A stretch of 16,226 nucleotides of DNA from Prevotella sp. (lineage in GTDB: Bacteria; Bacteroidota; Bacteroidia; Bacteroidales; Bacteroidaceae), in NCBI GenBank assembly GCA_021204735.1, contig JAJPYV010000166.1, forward strand, positions 1 through 16,226, in the 5' to 3' direction. This document shows, piece by piece, positions 8,790 through 16,173 of this stretch. The translations under genes were made by a program, and so were the position numbers. Numbering within the stretch: the first letter of the stretch is position 1; every line of letters begins with the position of its first letter. The notes under the pieces were generated by a model, which searched no databases, was not told the origin of the DNA, and saw only the letters and a program-made list of their open reading frames with translations.

Positions 8790-9959
8790 ATGAAACCACT
8801 AAAAATACTTCTTGCCGTAGCATTTTGTGGCGTGCTTGTTTCTTGTTTTAAGGATGAGCCACTCAATGCTGAGTGCGACATAGAACAGGCTTACGTGCAT
8901 GTTGACAACCCTACGGACATCTTCTATTCTGTCACTGATACTTTGGTAAACGTGCTTTCTGACGTAAATAATATTACGTTTAGTGTAAAGTCTGGGGTTG
9001 ACCTCACGGCTATGTCTCCTTTGTTTAGAATTACACAGGGGGCTACGATAAGTCCTGCTAATGGCTCTACACACGATTTCAGTAACAATACTTCTGTAAC
9101 TTATACTGTTACGTCCGAAGATGGTAAATGGAACCGTGTTTATAGTGTGAAATTTGAGGAATATACCCCGCCTCTTACTGAATTTAGTTTTGAACACTAT
9201 TATCTTACTGATGGCGCCAACGGTGGACAGTATTATGTGTGGTCTGACCTTAATGAAGATGGGTCTGAAATGAACAATTGGGCTACTGGTAACCCTGGTT
9301 TCAACCTCAGTATGGGTAGCTCGGCTGCTCCTGATGAATATCCATCTGTGATGTTACCAAATGGCTACAAGGGTGCAGGTGTACAGTTGACTACTCGCAG
9401 TACGGGCCCTCTCGGGGCAATGGTTGGTAGGCGTCTCGCTGCTGGTAATCTTTTCTTGGGGTATTTTGACTTGGGCTCGGCTTTGACAAACACATTACAG
9501 TCAACTAATTTTGGCTTGCCTTTCGACCATAAGCCATTGCGCTTGACTGCGTATTATAAATACTCTCGTGCTGATTCTTATCAGGATGAGAATGGCAATA
9601 TCATAGATGTCCAGGATATGGGAAATATTTATGGGGTGTTCTATATAAATCATGATGCCAACGGTGATGCTATGGTATTGCATGGTGATGATATAAAGAC
9701 AAGTTCACAAATCGTTGCAATAGCTGATATTGGTGGCTTGGATGAAACCGATGAGTGGACTGAGTTGAGCGTTGACTTCGTGTATAATAGGGAGATTGAC
9801 GAAGACCTTCTTGCTGCTCAGGGCTATAGTCTTGCAATTGTCTGCACCTCAAGTTTCTATGGGGCTTCGTTCCGGGGTGCTATAGGCAGTTGTCTGTGTG
9901 TTGATGAGATTAATGTAATTTGGGACGAATCGTCTGACGAAGAAATAGAAGAGGAATGA
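8790..9959 (+). CDS. PCMD-domain (putative carbohydrate metabolism domain) surface lipoprotein
   Basis: This 389-residue lipoprotein has lipobox LVSC (Cys19), followed by FKDEPLN, so it is probably displayed on the outer membrane. Residues about 57-123 form an Ig/cadherin-like beta-sandwich (ITFSVKSGVDLT...SVTYTVTSEDGKWNRVYSVKF), which often precedes this domain. Residues about 130-380 match what I know of the PCMD family, a jelly-roll, lectin-like fold: FSFEHYY near the start, LFLGYFDLG in the middle, and the typical closing strand FRGAIGSCLCVDEINVIWD (361-379). The end is very acidic (DESSDEEIEEE). The biochemical role of the family is not established; carbohydrate binding is inferred from fold. 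Its stop overlaps the start of the next gene by four bases (ATGA), so the two are translationally coupled and likely act together. Confidence 0.85.
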   Translation: MKPLKILLAVAFCGVLVSCFKDEPLNAECDIEQAYVHVDNPTDIFYSVTDTLVNVLSDVNNITFSVKSGVDLTAMSPLFRITQGATISPANGSTHDFSNNTSVTYTVTSEDGKWNRVYSVKFEEYTPPLTEFSFEHYYLTDGANGGQYYVWSDLNEDGSEMNNWATGNPGFNLSMGSSAAPDEYPSVMLPNGYKGAGVQLTTRSTGPLGAMVGRRLAAGNLFLGYFDLGSALTNTLQSTNFGLPFDHKPLRLTAYYKYSRADSYQDENGNIIDVQDMGNIYGVFYINHDANGDAMVLHGDDIKTSSQIVAIADIGGLDETDEWTELSVDFVYNREIDEDLLAAQGYSLAIVCTSSFYGASFRGAIGSCLCVDEINVIWDESSDEEIEEE

Positions 9960-10708
9960 AAAGATTATTTATATTATCCATTTTGACAGTTGGGCTGGTT
10001 ATTCCAATGCATGCTTCAACTTTTATCGACAGTCTGTCATACGACATCCGTTTTGCCTACAGTATAGGTGGTTCAATGCCTATCGGTATGCCGGCTACTA
10101 TCAGGAGCTTGGACAAGTATTCCCTCGAGGCTAATGTTCAAGTGGGTGTCGATGTGTACGAGAAATTTAGCAAAAGGTGGGGACTTGCCACTGGCTTGCG
10201 CCTTGAGAACAAGGGAATGAGCATCGAGGCAACAGTAAAAAACTATCACATGACAATGGTTCGTGGTGGCCAGACGTTGGAAGGTCGCTTCACTGGGCAT
10301 AATGCCACTGATGTTACTCAGTGGATGTTCACCCTGCCGGTACAGGCTGTCTGTTATCTCGGTGATAAGTGGATGCTGAGGTGTGGCCCTTATATCTCAT
10401 ACGTCCACTCGCATAGCTTTTCCGGACATGCGTCTGATGGTTATCTCCGTGTAGGTGACCCTACGGGTGCTAAAGTTGAAATAGGCTCTGATGAGAATAC
10501 AAGAGGCTCTTACGACTTTTCCGACGACCTTCGCAATTTCCAGTATGGTGTTCTTGTGGGTGCAAACTGGCGCTTCTATAAGTCATGGGGGCTGCTTGTT
10601 GATGTCTCTTGGGGCTTGAACGGTATCTTTAAGAGCGATTTCCATACTATCGAACAGACTTTTCACCCAATTTATGGTACAATAGGTTTATCATATCATA
10701 TCAAATAA
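9956..10708 (+). CDS. Outer-membrane beta-barrel protein (porin-like family)
   Basis: The product has 250 residues with a Sec signal peptide (about 1-20, cut after MHA). The rest alternates polar and hydrophobic residues in amphipathic strands: RWGLATGLRLENKG, WMFTLPVQAVCYLGDKWMLRCGPYISYVHS, FQYGVLVGANWRFYKSWGLLVDVSWGLNGI and YGTIGLSYHI at the end. This is the pattern of small 8-10-strand barrels of the OMP_b-brl families in Bacteroidetes. Longer polar stretches (about 85-100 and 140-175) would be surface loops. The start codon overlaps the stop of the PCMD gene, suggesting the barrel is the membrane partner or anchor of that lipoprotein. No transport substrate can be read from the sequence. 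Confidence 0.85.
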   Translation: MKRLFILSILTVGLVIPMHASTFIDSLSYDIRFAYSIGGSMPIGMPATIRSLDKYSLEANVQVGVDVYEKFSKRWGLATGLRLENKGMSIEATVKNYHMTMVRGGQTLEGRFTGHNATDVTQWMFTLPVQAVCYLGDKWMLRCGPYISYVHSHSFSGHASDGYLRVGDPTGAKVEIGSDENTRGSYDFSDDLRNFQYGVLVGANWRFYKSWGLLVDVSWGLNGIFKSDFHTIEQTFHPIYGTIGLSYHIK

Positions 10709-10753
10709 AACACCTAATAATAATTAAATAATAATAACTAAAAAAAGATTTAT

Positions 10754-12121
10754 ATGAATAAAATTTTTACTTTTATTGCGGCTTGTGCCATGAGCTTGAC
10801 TGCTATGGCTACGGATTATTCCGACAAGATGGCTATTGATTTGGGTACAGGTGCTACATATCAGGATGCGACAGTTTCTGTCAATCAGGAAGAAGATGGA
10901 ACTTACACTTTCTGTTTGAAGAATTTCGTGTTTGATGCTGTTGGAACAACAATGGCAATCGGTAATGTTACGTTGACAGGCATTACTGGTACTGTGGCTG
11001 AGGATGGCTCTGTTACTCTTGAGGCAGAAGGCGATGCAACTGTTACAGCTGGTGATGACGAAAGTGTATCTTTTTGGTATGGAGGATTGTTGATAAATTC
11101 TGTCGGTGTTACTTTATCTGCAGTAATCAGTAATGGACACCTCAATGCTGATATTACGATTGCATATAGTGGAATGAATATCGCAGTTACTTTCGGCTCT
11201 GAATATACCGAGTACACTGATAATATGTCAATCGACATGGGTGGAGAACCTGCAATTCAGGAAGCAACGATAATAGTCGGAAAACAAGTTGACGGTAACT
11301 ACTCATTGGCACTTAACAATTTCTCATTGGGTGGAACATTAGGTATTGGAAACATCAAGTTATCAGATATTGAGGCAACAGAAGATGAGGACGGAACTGT
11401 TACTCTTCAGGCTTCTCAGGCTATCTCCATTACAGCCGGTGATGATGAAAACGTATCAATGTGGATGGGACCGATGCTTGGAGAAGTTGAGGTTACCTTG
11501 ACGGCAACGATCAGCAACGGTGAGTTGTATGCTGTTATCAACATCCCATATAATGGTAATAATATTGTAGTTACTTTCGGTACTGAATATACAAACTACA
11601 CAGGCAATATTACTGTTGATACAGGTCAAGGAGACCCGACAGTACAGGAGGCTACCATAACAGTAGGTAAGCAAGTTGATGGCACTTATTCTTTGACACT
11701 TAAGAATTTTGTATTCAGTGGCTTGGCATTAGGCAACATAACTTTGACTGATATTGAGGCAACAGAAAATGAGGAGGGCGTTATTTCTCTTGAGACTGAA
11801 CAAACTATAACTATTACAGCAGGTGATGACCCAACTGTATCTTTCTGGATGGGCCCGATGTTAGGCTCGCTTAATGTTTCTCTAACTGCTGAGATTAGTG
11901 AGGGTAATTTATACGCTGTTATTACTATACCTTATAGTGGTATGAACATAGTTGTTACATTCGGAGAAAATTCTTCATCTGGCATTAACACTGCTACCAT
12001 CAGCAACAGTGGCGTTGATGTGATTTATGATATGAGTGGTCGCAGGTTGAATGCTCTCACAAAGGGTCTGAATATCATACGCAAGGCTGATGGAACAACT
12101 GTAAAGGTACTTCAAAAGTAA
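10754..12121 (+). CDS. Secreted protein with three calycin-like domains and a C-terminal sorting-type tail
   Basis: The 455-residue protein has a signal peptide (about 1-19, cut near AMA-TDY) and three tandem copies of a domain of about 130 residues at roughly 23-154, 155-282 and 283-407. Each copy runs through QEATI.V.KQ.DGTYSL.LKNF, a GN..L..I step, TAGDD..VS.W.GP.LG and a closing NI.VTFG. This matches the calycin-like family of Bacteroidetes, lipocalin-type barrels that could hold small hydrophobic ligands; no ligand is known to me. The tail (about 410-455: VDVIYDMSGRRLNALTKGLNIIR...VKVLQK) resembles the C-terminal domain that directs proteins to the type IX secretion system. It follows the barrel gene by 45 nt with no promoter between, and ends 27 nt before a terminator, so it is the last gene of this operon. 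Confidence 0.85.
   Translation: MNKIFTFIAACAMSLTAMATDYSDKMAIDLGTGATYQDATVSVNQEEDGTYTFCLKNFVFDAVGTTMAIGNVTLTGITGTVAEDGSVTLEAEGDATVTAGDDESVSFWYGGLLINSVGVTLSAVISNGHLNADITIAYSGMNIAVTFGSEYTEYTDNMSIDMGGEPAIQEATIIVGKQVDGNYSLALNNFSLGGTLGIGNIKLSDIEATEDEDGTVTLQASQAISITAGDDENVSMWMGPMLGEVEVTLTATISNGELYAVINIPYNGNNIVVTFGTEYTNYTGNITVDTGQGDPTVQEATITVGKQVDGTYSLTLKNFVFSGLALGNITLTDIEATENEEGVISLETEQTITITAGDDPTVSFWMGPMLGSLNVSLTAEISEGNLYAVITIPYSGMNIVVTFGENSSSGINTATISNSGVDVIYDMSGRRLNALTKGLNIIRKADGTTVKVLQK
10820..11974 (+). repeat. Three in-frame tandem domain repeats inside the calycin-like gene
   Basis: Copies span about 10820-11215, 11216-11599 and 11600-11974. Copies 2 and 3 are closest: an 18-base word, GATATTGAGGCAACAGAA, occurs at 11366 and again at 11750, exactly 384 nt (128 codons) apart. 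Copy 1 is more diverged (132 residues, WYGGLL where the others have WMGPML). The pattern suggests an old first duplication and a later second one, with possible change in copy number by recombination. Confidence 0.8.
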
Positions 12122-12148
12122 GATAACAATCGCATATTGAAAAATAAG

Positions 12149-12180
12149 AATCCTGAACATTCATTTGTTCGGGATTTTTT
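12149..12180 (+). terminator. Rho-independent terminator of the PCMD/OMP/calycin operon
   Basis: AATCCTGAACA (12149-12159) and TGTTCGGGATT (12166-12176) form an 11-bp stem with one G-T wobble pair and a 6-nt loop, directly followed by four more T (12177-12180). It lies 27 nt past the stop of the calycin-like gene and separates that operon from the DUF2851-dprA cluster. Confidence 0.85.
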
Positions 12181-12183
12181 GTG

Positions 12184-12191
12184 TATCTTTG
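12184..12191 (+). promoter_or_regulatory. Candidate -7 box for the DUF2851-thioesterase-dprA operon
   Basis: TATCTTTG fits the Bacteroidetes -7 consensus TAnnTTTG exactly. The nearest upstream TTTG (12164-12167) leaves a spacer of 16 nt, shorter than the usual 19-21, and lies inside the terminator stem. Transcription would start near 12198, about 38 nt before the ATG at 12236. The short spacer lowers confidence in the -33 assignment more than in the -7 box. Confidence 0.55.
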
Positions 12192-12235
12192 CGTATTGTC
12201 TTTTGCGTTTGTTTAAGTAAACTGTTAATGCTGAT

Positions 12236-13561
12236 ATGGAGAAGCTTATTCATTATGTTTGGAAACATAAGTTGTTCCCGATAAAGCCTCTGATAACCCC
12301 TGAAGGGCAGTCGGTTGAGGTGATTGACCCTGGACTGTCTAACAGCAATGCTGGTCCTGATTTCTTCAACTCGAAAATCAAAATAGGTGGCACTCTGTGG
12401 GTTGGCAACGTGGAGATACATGATGCCTCCTCCGACTGGTATGTTCATGGACATCATAAAGATTCGGCATACGATAATGTGGTGCTCCATATCGCTGGAA
12501 AAATTGATACTGACATAAGAACTTCTGATGGCAGGACTGTGGCGCAATTGCAACTTCAAGTGCCTGAATATGTTAGGAACAATTATGTGGAATTGCTTAC
12601 TACCGACCATTATCCGCCATGCTATGCTATTGTGCCGAGTCTTAGCAAACTTGAAATGCATGGTTGGTTGAGCAGCCTACAGGCGGAGCGCTTGGAAAGA
12701 AAAACTGATGATATAGTGAGAAGGGTCGCTCTTTGTGAAGGCTCGTGGGAGAGTGCTCTTTTTGTTACTATGGCTCGCAATTATGGTTTCGGGGTCAACG
12801 GTGAGGCTTTCGAGGCATGGGCTTACAACATACCATTGCAGAGCGTGGCTCATCATAGGGATGACCTTTTCCAGATAGAGGCGGTTTTCATGGGACAGGC
12901 GGGTTTACTTAATTTTGATGCTATTCCTGAACGTTACCGTGATGAGGCTATCAGAGAGGGCTATTTCAGTAAGTTGCGCGACGAATATCAATATCTCGCC
13001 TCTAAATTCAACTTGAAACCTATGGACGCAAAGCGGTGGAAATTTCTTAGATTGCGCCCTCAGAATTTCCCGCATATCCGCATTTCGCAACTCGCTAATC
13101 TGTATTACTCCCGCAAAAGTGATCTAAGCAGACTTGTGGAATGTACTGATGCAAAACAGATGAAGGAATTGCTCCGCACGCAGGTAACGCCTTATTGGGA
13201 AACTCATTACATTTTCGGAAGTTCCAGCGTAAAGAATAAAAAAAATGTTTCTGACTCATCTCTTAACTTGCTCCTTGTAAACACGGCAATTCCTATGCTG
13301 TTTGCTTACGGCAGACACCGCCATGATGAGGTCTTGTGTGAGCGTGCATTTGACATGCTTGGGCAGTTGAAGGCTGAGAATAATAACATTGTACGTATGT
13401 GGAAACAGTGTGGACTAGATGTCGATACTGCCGGAGGCAGTCAGGCTCTTATACAACTGAAAACTGCTTATTGCGACAAAAAGGACTGTCTCAGATGCCG
13501 TATCGGTTATCATTATCTACGCAATTCTATGGAGGCGAAAGGAGATATTAAACAGATGTAA
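12236..13561 (+). CDS. DUF2851 family protein, uncharacterised; nuclease-like residue pattern
   Basis: I recognise this 441-residue protein as the Bacteroidetes-restricted DUF2851 family; no function is established that I know of. The N-terminus is strongly conserved-looking: NAGPDFFNSKIKI (38-50), LWVGNVEIH (54-62), SSDWYVHGHHKDSAYDNVVLHI (reading 66-87). Asp42, Glu60 and His62, on what look like consecutive strands, resemble the PD-(D/E)xK nuclease arrangement, with His where Lys is usual. The middle has NYGFGVNGEAFEAWA and FLRLRPQNFPHIRISQLANL. The C-terminus holds Cys413, Cys418 and Cys421 (C-x4-C-x2-C), with Cys392 upstream, a possible metal or Fe-S site. There is no signal peptide or membrane segment, so it is cytoplasmic. 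It leads a tight cluster with the thioesterase (5-nt gap) and dprA. Family call is firm; nuclease idea is inference. Confidence 0.88.
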   Translation: MEKLIHYVWKHKLFPIKPLITPEGQSVEVIDPGLSNSNAGPDFFNSKIKIGGTLWVGNVEIHDASSDWYVHGHHKDSAYDNVVLHIAGKIDTDIRTSDGRTVAQLQLQVPEYVRNNYVELLTTDHYPPCYAIVPSLSKLEMHGWLSSLQAERLERKTDDIVRRVALCEGSWESALFVTMARNYGFGVNGEAFEAWAYNIPLQSVAHHRDDLFQIEAVFMGQAGLLNFDAIPERYRDEAIREGYFSKLRDEYQYLASKFNLKPMDAKRWKFLRLRPQNFPHIRISQLANLYYSRKSDLSRLVECTDAKQMKELLRTQVTPYWETHYIFGSSSVKNKKNVSDSSLNLLLVNTAIPMLFAYGRHRHDEVLCERAFDMLGQLKAENNNIVRMWKQCGLDVDTAGGSQALIQLKTAYCDKKDCLRCRIGYHYLRNSMEAKGDIKQM

Positions 13562-13566
13562 AGCGG

Positions 13567-13962
13567 ATGAAAAGTTATATATTTACTACACGGATGCTTG
13601 TCCGTGATTATGAATGTGACATAGAGGGTATTGTCAACAATGCCAATTATCTTCATTATACGGAGCATACGCGCCACTTGTTCTTAAAAGAGCATGGCCT
13701 CAGTTTTTCTGAAATGCACAAAAAAGGTGTGGATGCTGTGGTGGCGAGAATGACATTGCAGTTTAAAATACCGTTGCGGTGTGATGATGAGTTCCTTTCT
13801 TGCCTTAATTTGCGTAAGGATGGCTTGCGCTATGTATTCGTTCATGACATTTATCGTGCTTCCGACAACAAACTCTGTTTTAAAAGTGAGGTGGATGTTG
13901 TATGCCTCGTTGACGGAAAACTATCAAATAGTGAGGACTATGACAATGCCTTCGGATTTTAA
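13567..13962 (+). CDS. Hotdog-fold acyl-CoA thioesterase (4HBT/YbgC-like)
   Basis: This small protein (131 residues, usual for single hotdog domains) should hydrolyse acyl-CoA thioesters in the cytoplasm. The signature lies at 13-36: VRDYECDIEGIVNNANYLHY followed by TEHTR. Asp18 is at the place of the catalytic Asp of 4-hydroxybenzoyl-CoA thioesterase relatives, with GIVNN and NYLHY downstream, then the long helix (TRHLFLKEHG) and strands MTLQFKIPLRCDDEF and YVFVHDIYR. The ATG follows the DUF2851 stop by 5 nt and dprA begins 14 nt further on, so it is almost surely co-transcribed with both. The link between a thioesterase and DNA processing is not obvious, and shared transcription may reflect only gene packing. 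Acyl substrate cannot be told from sequence. Confidence 0.9.
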   Translation: MKSYIFTTRMLVRDYECDIEGIVNNANYLHYTEHTRHLFLKEHGLSFSEMHKKGVDAVVARMTLQFKIPLRCDDEFLSCLNLRKDGLRYVFVHDIYRASDNKLCFKSEVDVVCLVDGKLSNSEDYDNAFGF

Positions 13963-13976
13963 ATTGTTTATATAGA

Positions 13977-15122
13977 ATGGAAGAACAGGAAATATTAAAT
14001 ATGCTGACTCTCACTAAGATGGGCCATTTCAACTTAGTGGAGATGTTGCAACTATACCGTGCGGCGGGCAGTGCTACTGCTATTATCGAAAACAGAAAGG
14101 ATATAAAAAGTTTACTACCTGATTGCTCGCAAAAGGTTTTCGACAGTCTTCAGAATATAGATGATGTGCGTAAACTTGCTGAAAACGAGTTGGAGTTCTC
14201 TATTCGTAATGATATAAATATTCTTCCTATAGGTACGCAGTATTTTCCTCACCGTCTTGAGCAATGTGAGGATGCTCCTTTGATACTGTTTTTTAAGGGA
14301 ACGTCTGACCTTAACAGAAAGCGGATAATCAATATCGTTGGTACTCGCCATTGCACTTCTTACGGTCAGGATGTGGTAAAGCATTTTGTGGAGGACCTTC
14401 GCCAGTTAAGTCCTGAGGTGCTTATAGTTAGCGGATTGGCTTACGGAATTGATATCTGTGCTCACCGTGCTGCTTTGGAAAATGGATTCGACACGGTGGC
14501 TGTTCTTGCTCATGGCCTTGACTATCTCTATCCTACGTTGCATAAGTCAACGGCTGACCGTATGTTTACACAAGGTGGTCTGCTTACTGAGTTTTTTACT
14601 AATACCAATGCTGACAAATTAAACTTCCTCCGTCGCAATCGTATCGTGGCGGGTATTTCTGATGCTACCATTTTGGTAGAGAGTGCTGCTCATGGTGGGG
14701 GACTTGTCACTGCTCGTATCTCGGAGAGTTATAATAGGGATGTATATGCTTTTCCTGGTAATGTGAATGCTCGCTACTCTGAGGGCTGTAACAATCTTAT
14801 CCGCGACAATAGGGCTGGTCTTATAAGTAATGCCGATGATTTTGTGAACGCTATGGGATGGCAGGATGATGCTAAAATCTCTAAGGCTCGCAAAAAGGGT
14901 ATTGAACGTATGCTGTTCCCTGAACTTACTGATGATGAGAAAACTATTGTTGATGCTTTGTTGAAGGTGGATAACCAACAGGTTAATAACCTTTCATCTC
15001 AATTGGGTATGCCAATGAATCGGCTTGCGGCATCTTTATTTTCTCTTGAAATGAAAGGGGTGGTGAGAGTTCTTGCTGGTGGTGTGTATCATCTTATCAT
15101 TCAACAGGATAACGGGAAATAA
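13977..15122 (+). CDS. dprA: DNA-processing protein DprA
   Basis: DprA binds incoming single-stranded DNA during natural transformation and loads RecA on it; in species not known to be competent it is still commonly kept. The 381 residues are typical. Visible parts: an N-terminal helix-hairpin-like region (about 1-70); the Rossmann-type core starting INIVGTRHCTSYG (118-130); the ssDNA-binding signature VSGLAYGIDICAHRAAL (151-167); AHGLDYLYP; FLRRNRIVAGISDATILVESAAHGG (reading 217-241); and YAFPGN (257-262). The C-terminal part (about 317-376) is a winged-helix domain as in DprA of other phyla (LTDDEKTIVDALL...NRLAASLFSLEMKG). It lies 14 nt after the thioesterase gene. No frameshift or missing motif is seen, so the protein should be functional. 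Confidence 0.97.
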   Translation: MEEQEILNMLTLTKMGHFNLVEMLQLYRAAGSATAIIENRKDIKSLLPDCSQKVFDSLQNIDDVRKLAENELEFSIRNDINILPIGTQYFPHRLEQCEDAPLILFFKGTSDLNRKRIINIVGTRHCTSYGQDVVKHFVEDLRQLSPEVLIVSGLAYGIDICAHRAALENGFDTVAVLAHGLDYLYPTLHKSTADRMFTQGGLLTEFFTNTNADKLNFLRRNRIVAGISDATILVESAAHGGGLVTARISESYNRDVYAFPGNVNARYSEGCNNLIRDNRAGLISNADDFVNAMGWQDDAKISKARKKGIERMLFPELTDDEKTIVDALLKVDNQQVNNLSSQLGMPMNRLAASLFSLEMKGVVRVLAGGVYHLIIQQDNGK

Positions 15123-15192
15123 CACTGTGTATAGCATATTATAGTCAATGACGTTCATTTTTGTTGAAGTTACGTAAAACAACGATTAGACA

Positions 15193-16173
15193 ATGAAAAT
15201 AGGCAACATACAATTTGGCGAGCGACCATTGCTTCTTGCGCCAATGGAGGATGTCACGGATATTGGCTTTCGGTTGCTTTGCAAACGCTATGGGGCGGCA
15301 ATGGTTTATACTGAGTTTGTCAGTGCGGAGGCTCTCGTGCGTTCGATTAAATCTACTATCACTAAACTCTCTATCAGTGATAGTGAGCGCCCTGTTGGTA
15401 TTCAGATTTATGGAAGGGATGTGGATTCCATGGTTGAGGCTGCGAAAATCGTGGAACAGGCGAAACCTGATTTGATTGACCTGAATTTTGGTTGCCCTGT
15501 GAAGAAAGTTGCCAATAAGGGTGCGGGGGCTGGTATGTTGAAGAACATCCCTCTTATGCTCGATATTACTCGTGCCGTTGTCAATGCTGTGAAAGTGCCT
15601 GTTACTGTTAAAACTCGTCTTGGGTGGAGCTTTGAGGAACTTATTATAGAGGAACTCGCGGAACAGTTGCAGGACTGTGGCATTCAGGCTCTTACTATTC
15701 ATGGGCGCACCCGCTCACAGATGTACACTGGTAATGCTGACTGGACATTGATTGGTAAGGTAAAACAGAACCCGCGCATAAAAATTCCTATTATCGGCAA
15801 CGGTGACATCACTACACCTGAAGATGCTCTGCATGCTTTCGAAAATTATGGTGTTGATGGTGTGATGGTTGGGCGTGCTACTTTTGGTCATCCGTGGATA
15901 TTTAAGGAAATACGTGACTTTCTCGATGGCAAGGAGCCTGACCCTACATTGGACTTTAACCGCAAACTCGATATTATCGAGGAAATCCTCCGCATCAATG
16001 TGGAGCGTATCGATGAGTATCGTGGAATACTCCACACTCGTCGTCACCTTGCAGCCACACCAATTTTTAAGGGCATCCCCGACTTCCGCCCAACCCGTAT
16101 CGCTATGCTCCGTGCCTCTACTATGGATGAACTGATGTCCATTTTGGAGGAGTGCAGAATACGTTTAGCCTAA
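15193..16173 (+). CDS. dusB: tRNA-dihydrouridine synthase, DusB type
   Basis: The enzyme reduces uridines to dihydrouridine in the tRNA D-loop, using FMN and NADPH. The 326 residues suit DusB/NifR3-type proteins. Motifs along the TIM barrel: LLLAPMEDVTDIGFR (13-27), QIYGRD (71-76), DLNFGCPVKKV with the catalytic Cys101, VTVKTRLGW with Lys140, LTIHGRTRSQMYTG with His170, the FMN-phosphate loops IIGNGDI (200-206) and GVMVGRATFGHPWIF (223-237), and a helical tRNA-binding C-terminus. It begins 70 nt after dprA; no good TAnnTTTG box is visible in that gap, so it may be read through from the dprA transcript. The stop codon lies within the first unit of a tandem repeat that continues to the window end, so the last codons (CGT TTA GCC TAA) are shared with the repeat. 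Confidence 0.95.
   Translation: MKIGNIQFGERPLLLAPMEDVTDIGFRLLCKRYGAAMVYTEFVSAEALVRSIKSTITKLSISDSERPVGIQIYGRDVDSMVEAAKIVEQAKPDLIDLNFGCPVKKVANKGAGAGMLKNIPLMLDITRAVVNAVKVPVTVKTRLGWSFEELIIEELAEQLQDCGIQALTIHGRTRSQMYTGNADWTLIGKVKQNPRIKIPIIGNGDITTPEDALHAFENYGVDGVMVGRATFGHPWIFKEIRDFLDGKEPDPTLDFNRKLDIIEEILRINVERIDEYRGILHTRRHLAATPIFKGIPDFRPTRIAMLRASTMDELMSILEECRIRLA

Noticed and set aside
8799-9197. A 132-codon minus-strand frame opposite the PCMD gene
   Set aside because: The plus-strand gene has a lipobox, promoter and family match; the antisense frame has none of these.
12161-12661. A 166-codon minus-strand frame opposite the start of the DUF2851 gene
   Set aside because: Its translation has no family pattern, and it overlaps the conserved N-terminal motif region of a well-supported gene and the terminator.
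15145-15702. A 185-codon open frame on the minus strand, opposite dusB
   Set aside because: It lies wholly against a gene with intact catalytic motifs, has no recognisable domain, and is explained by codon bias leaving the antisense frame open.
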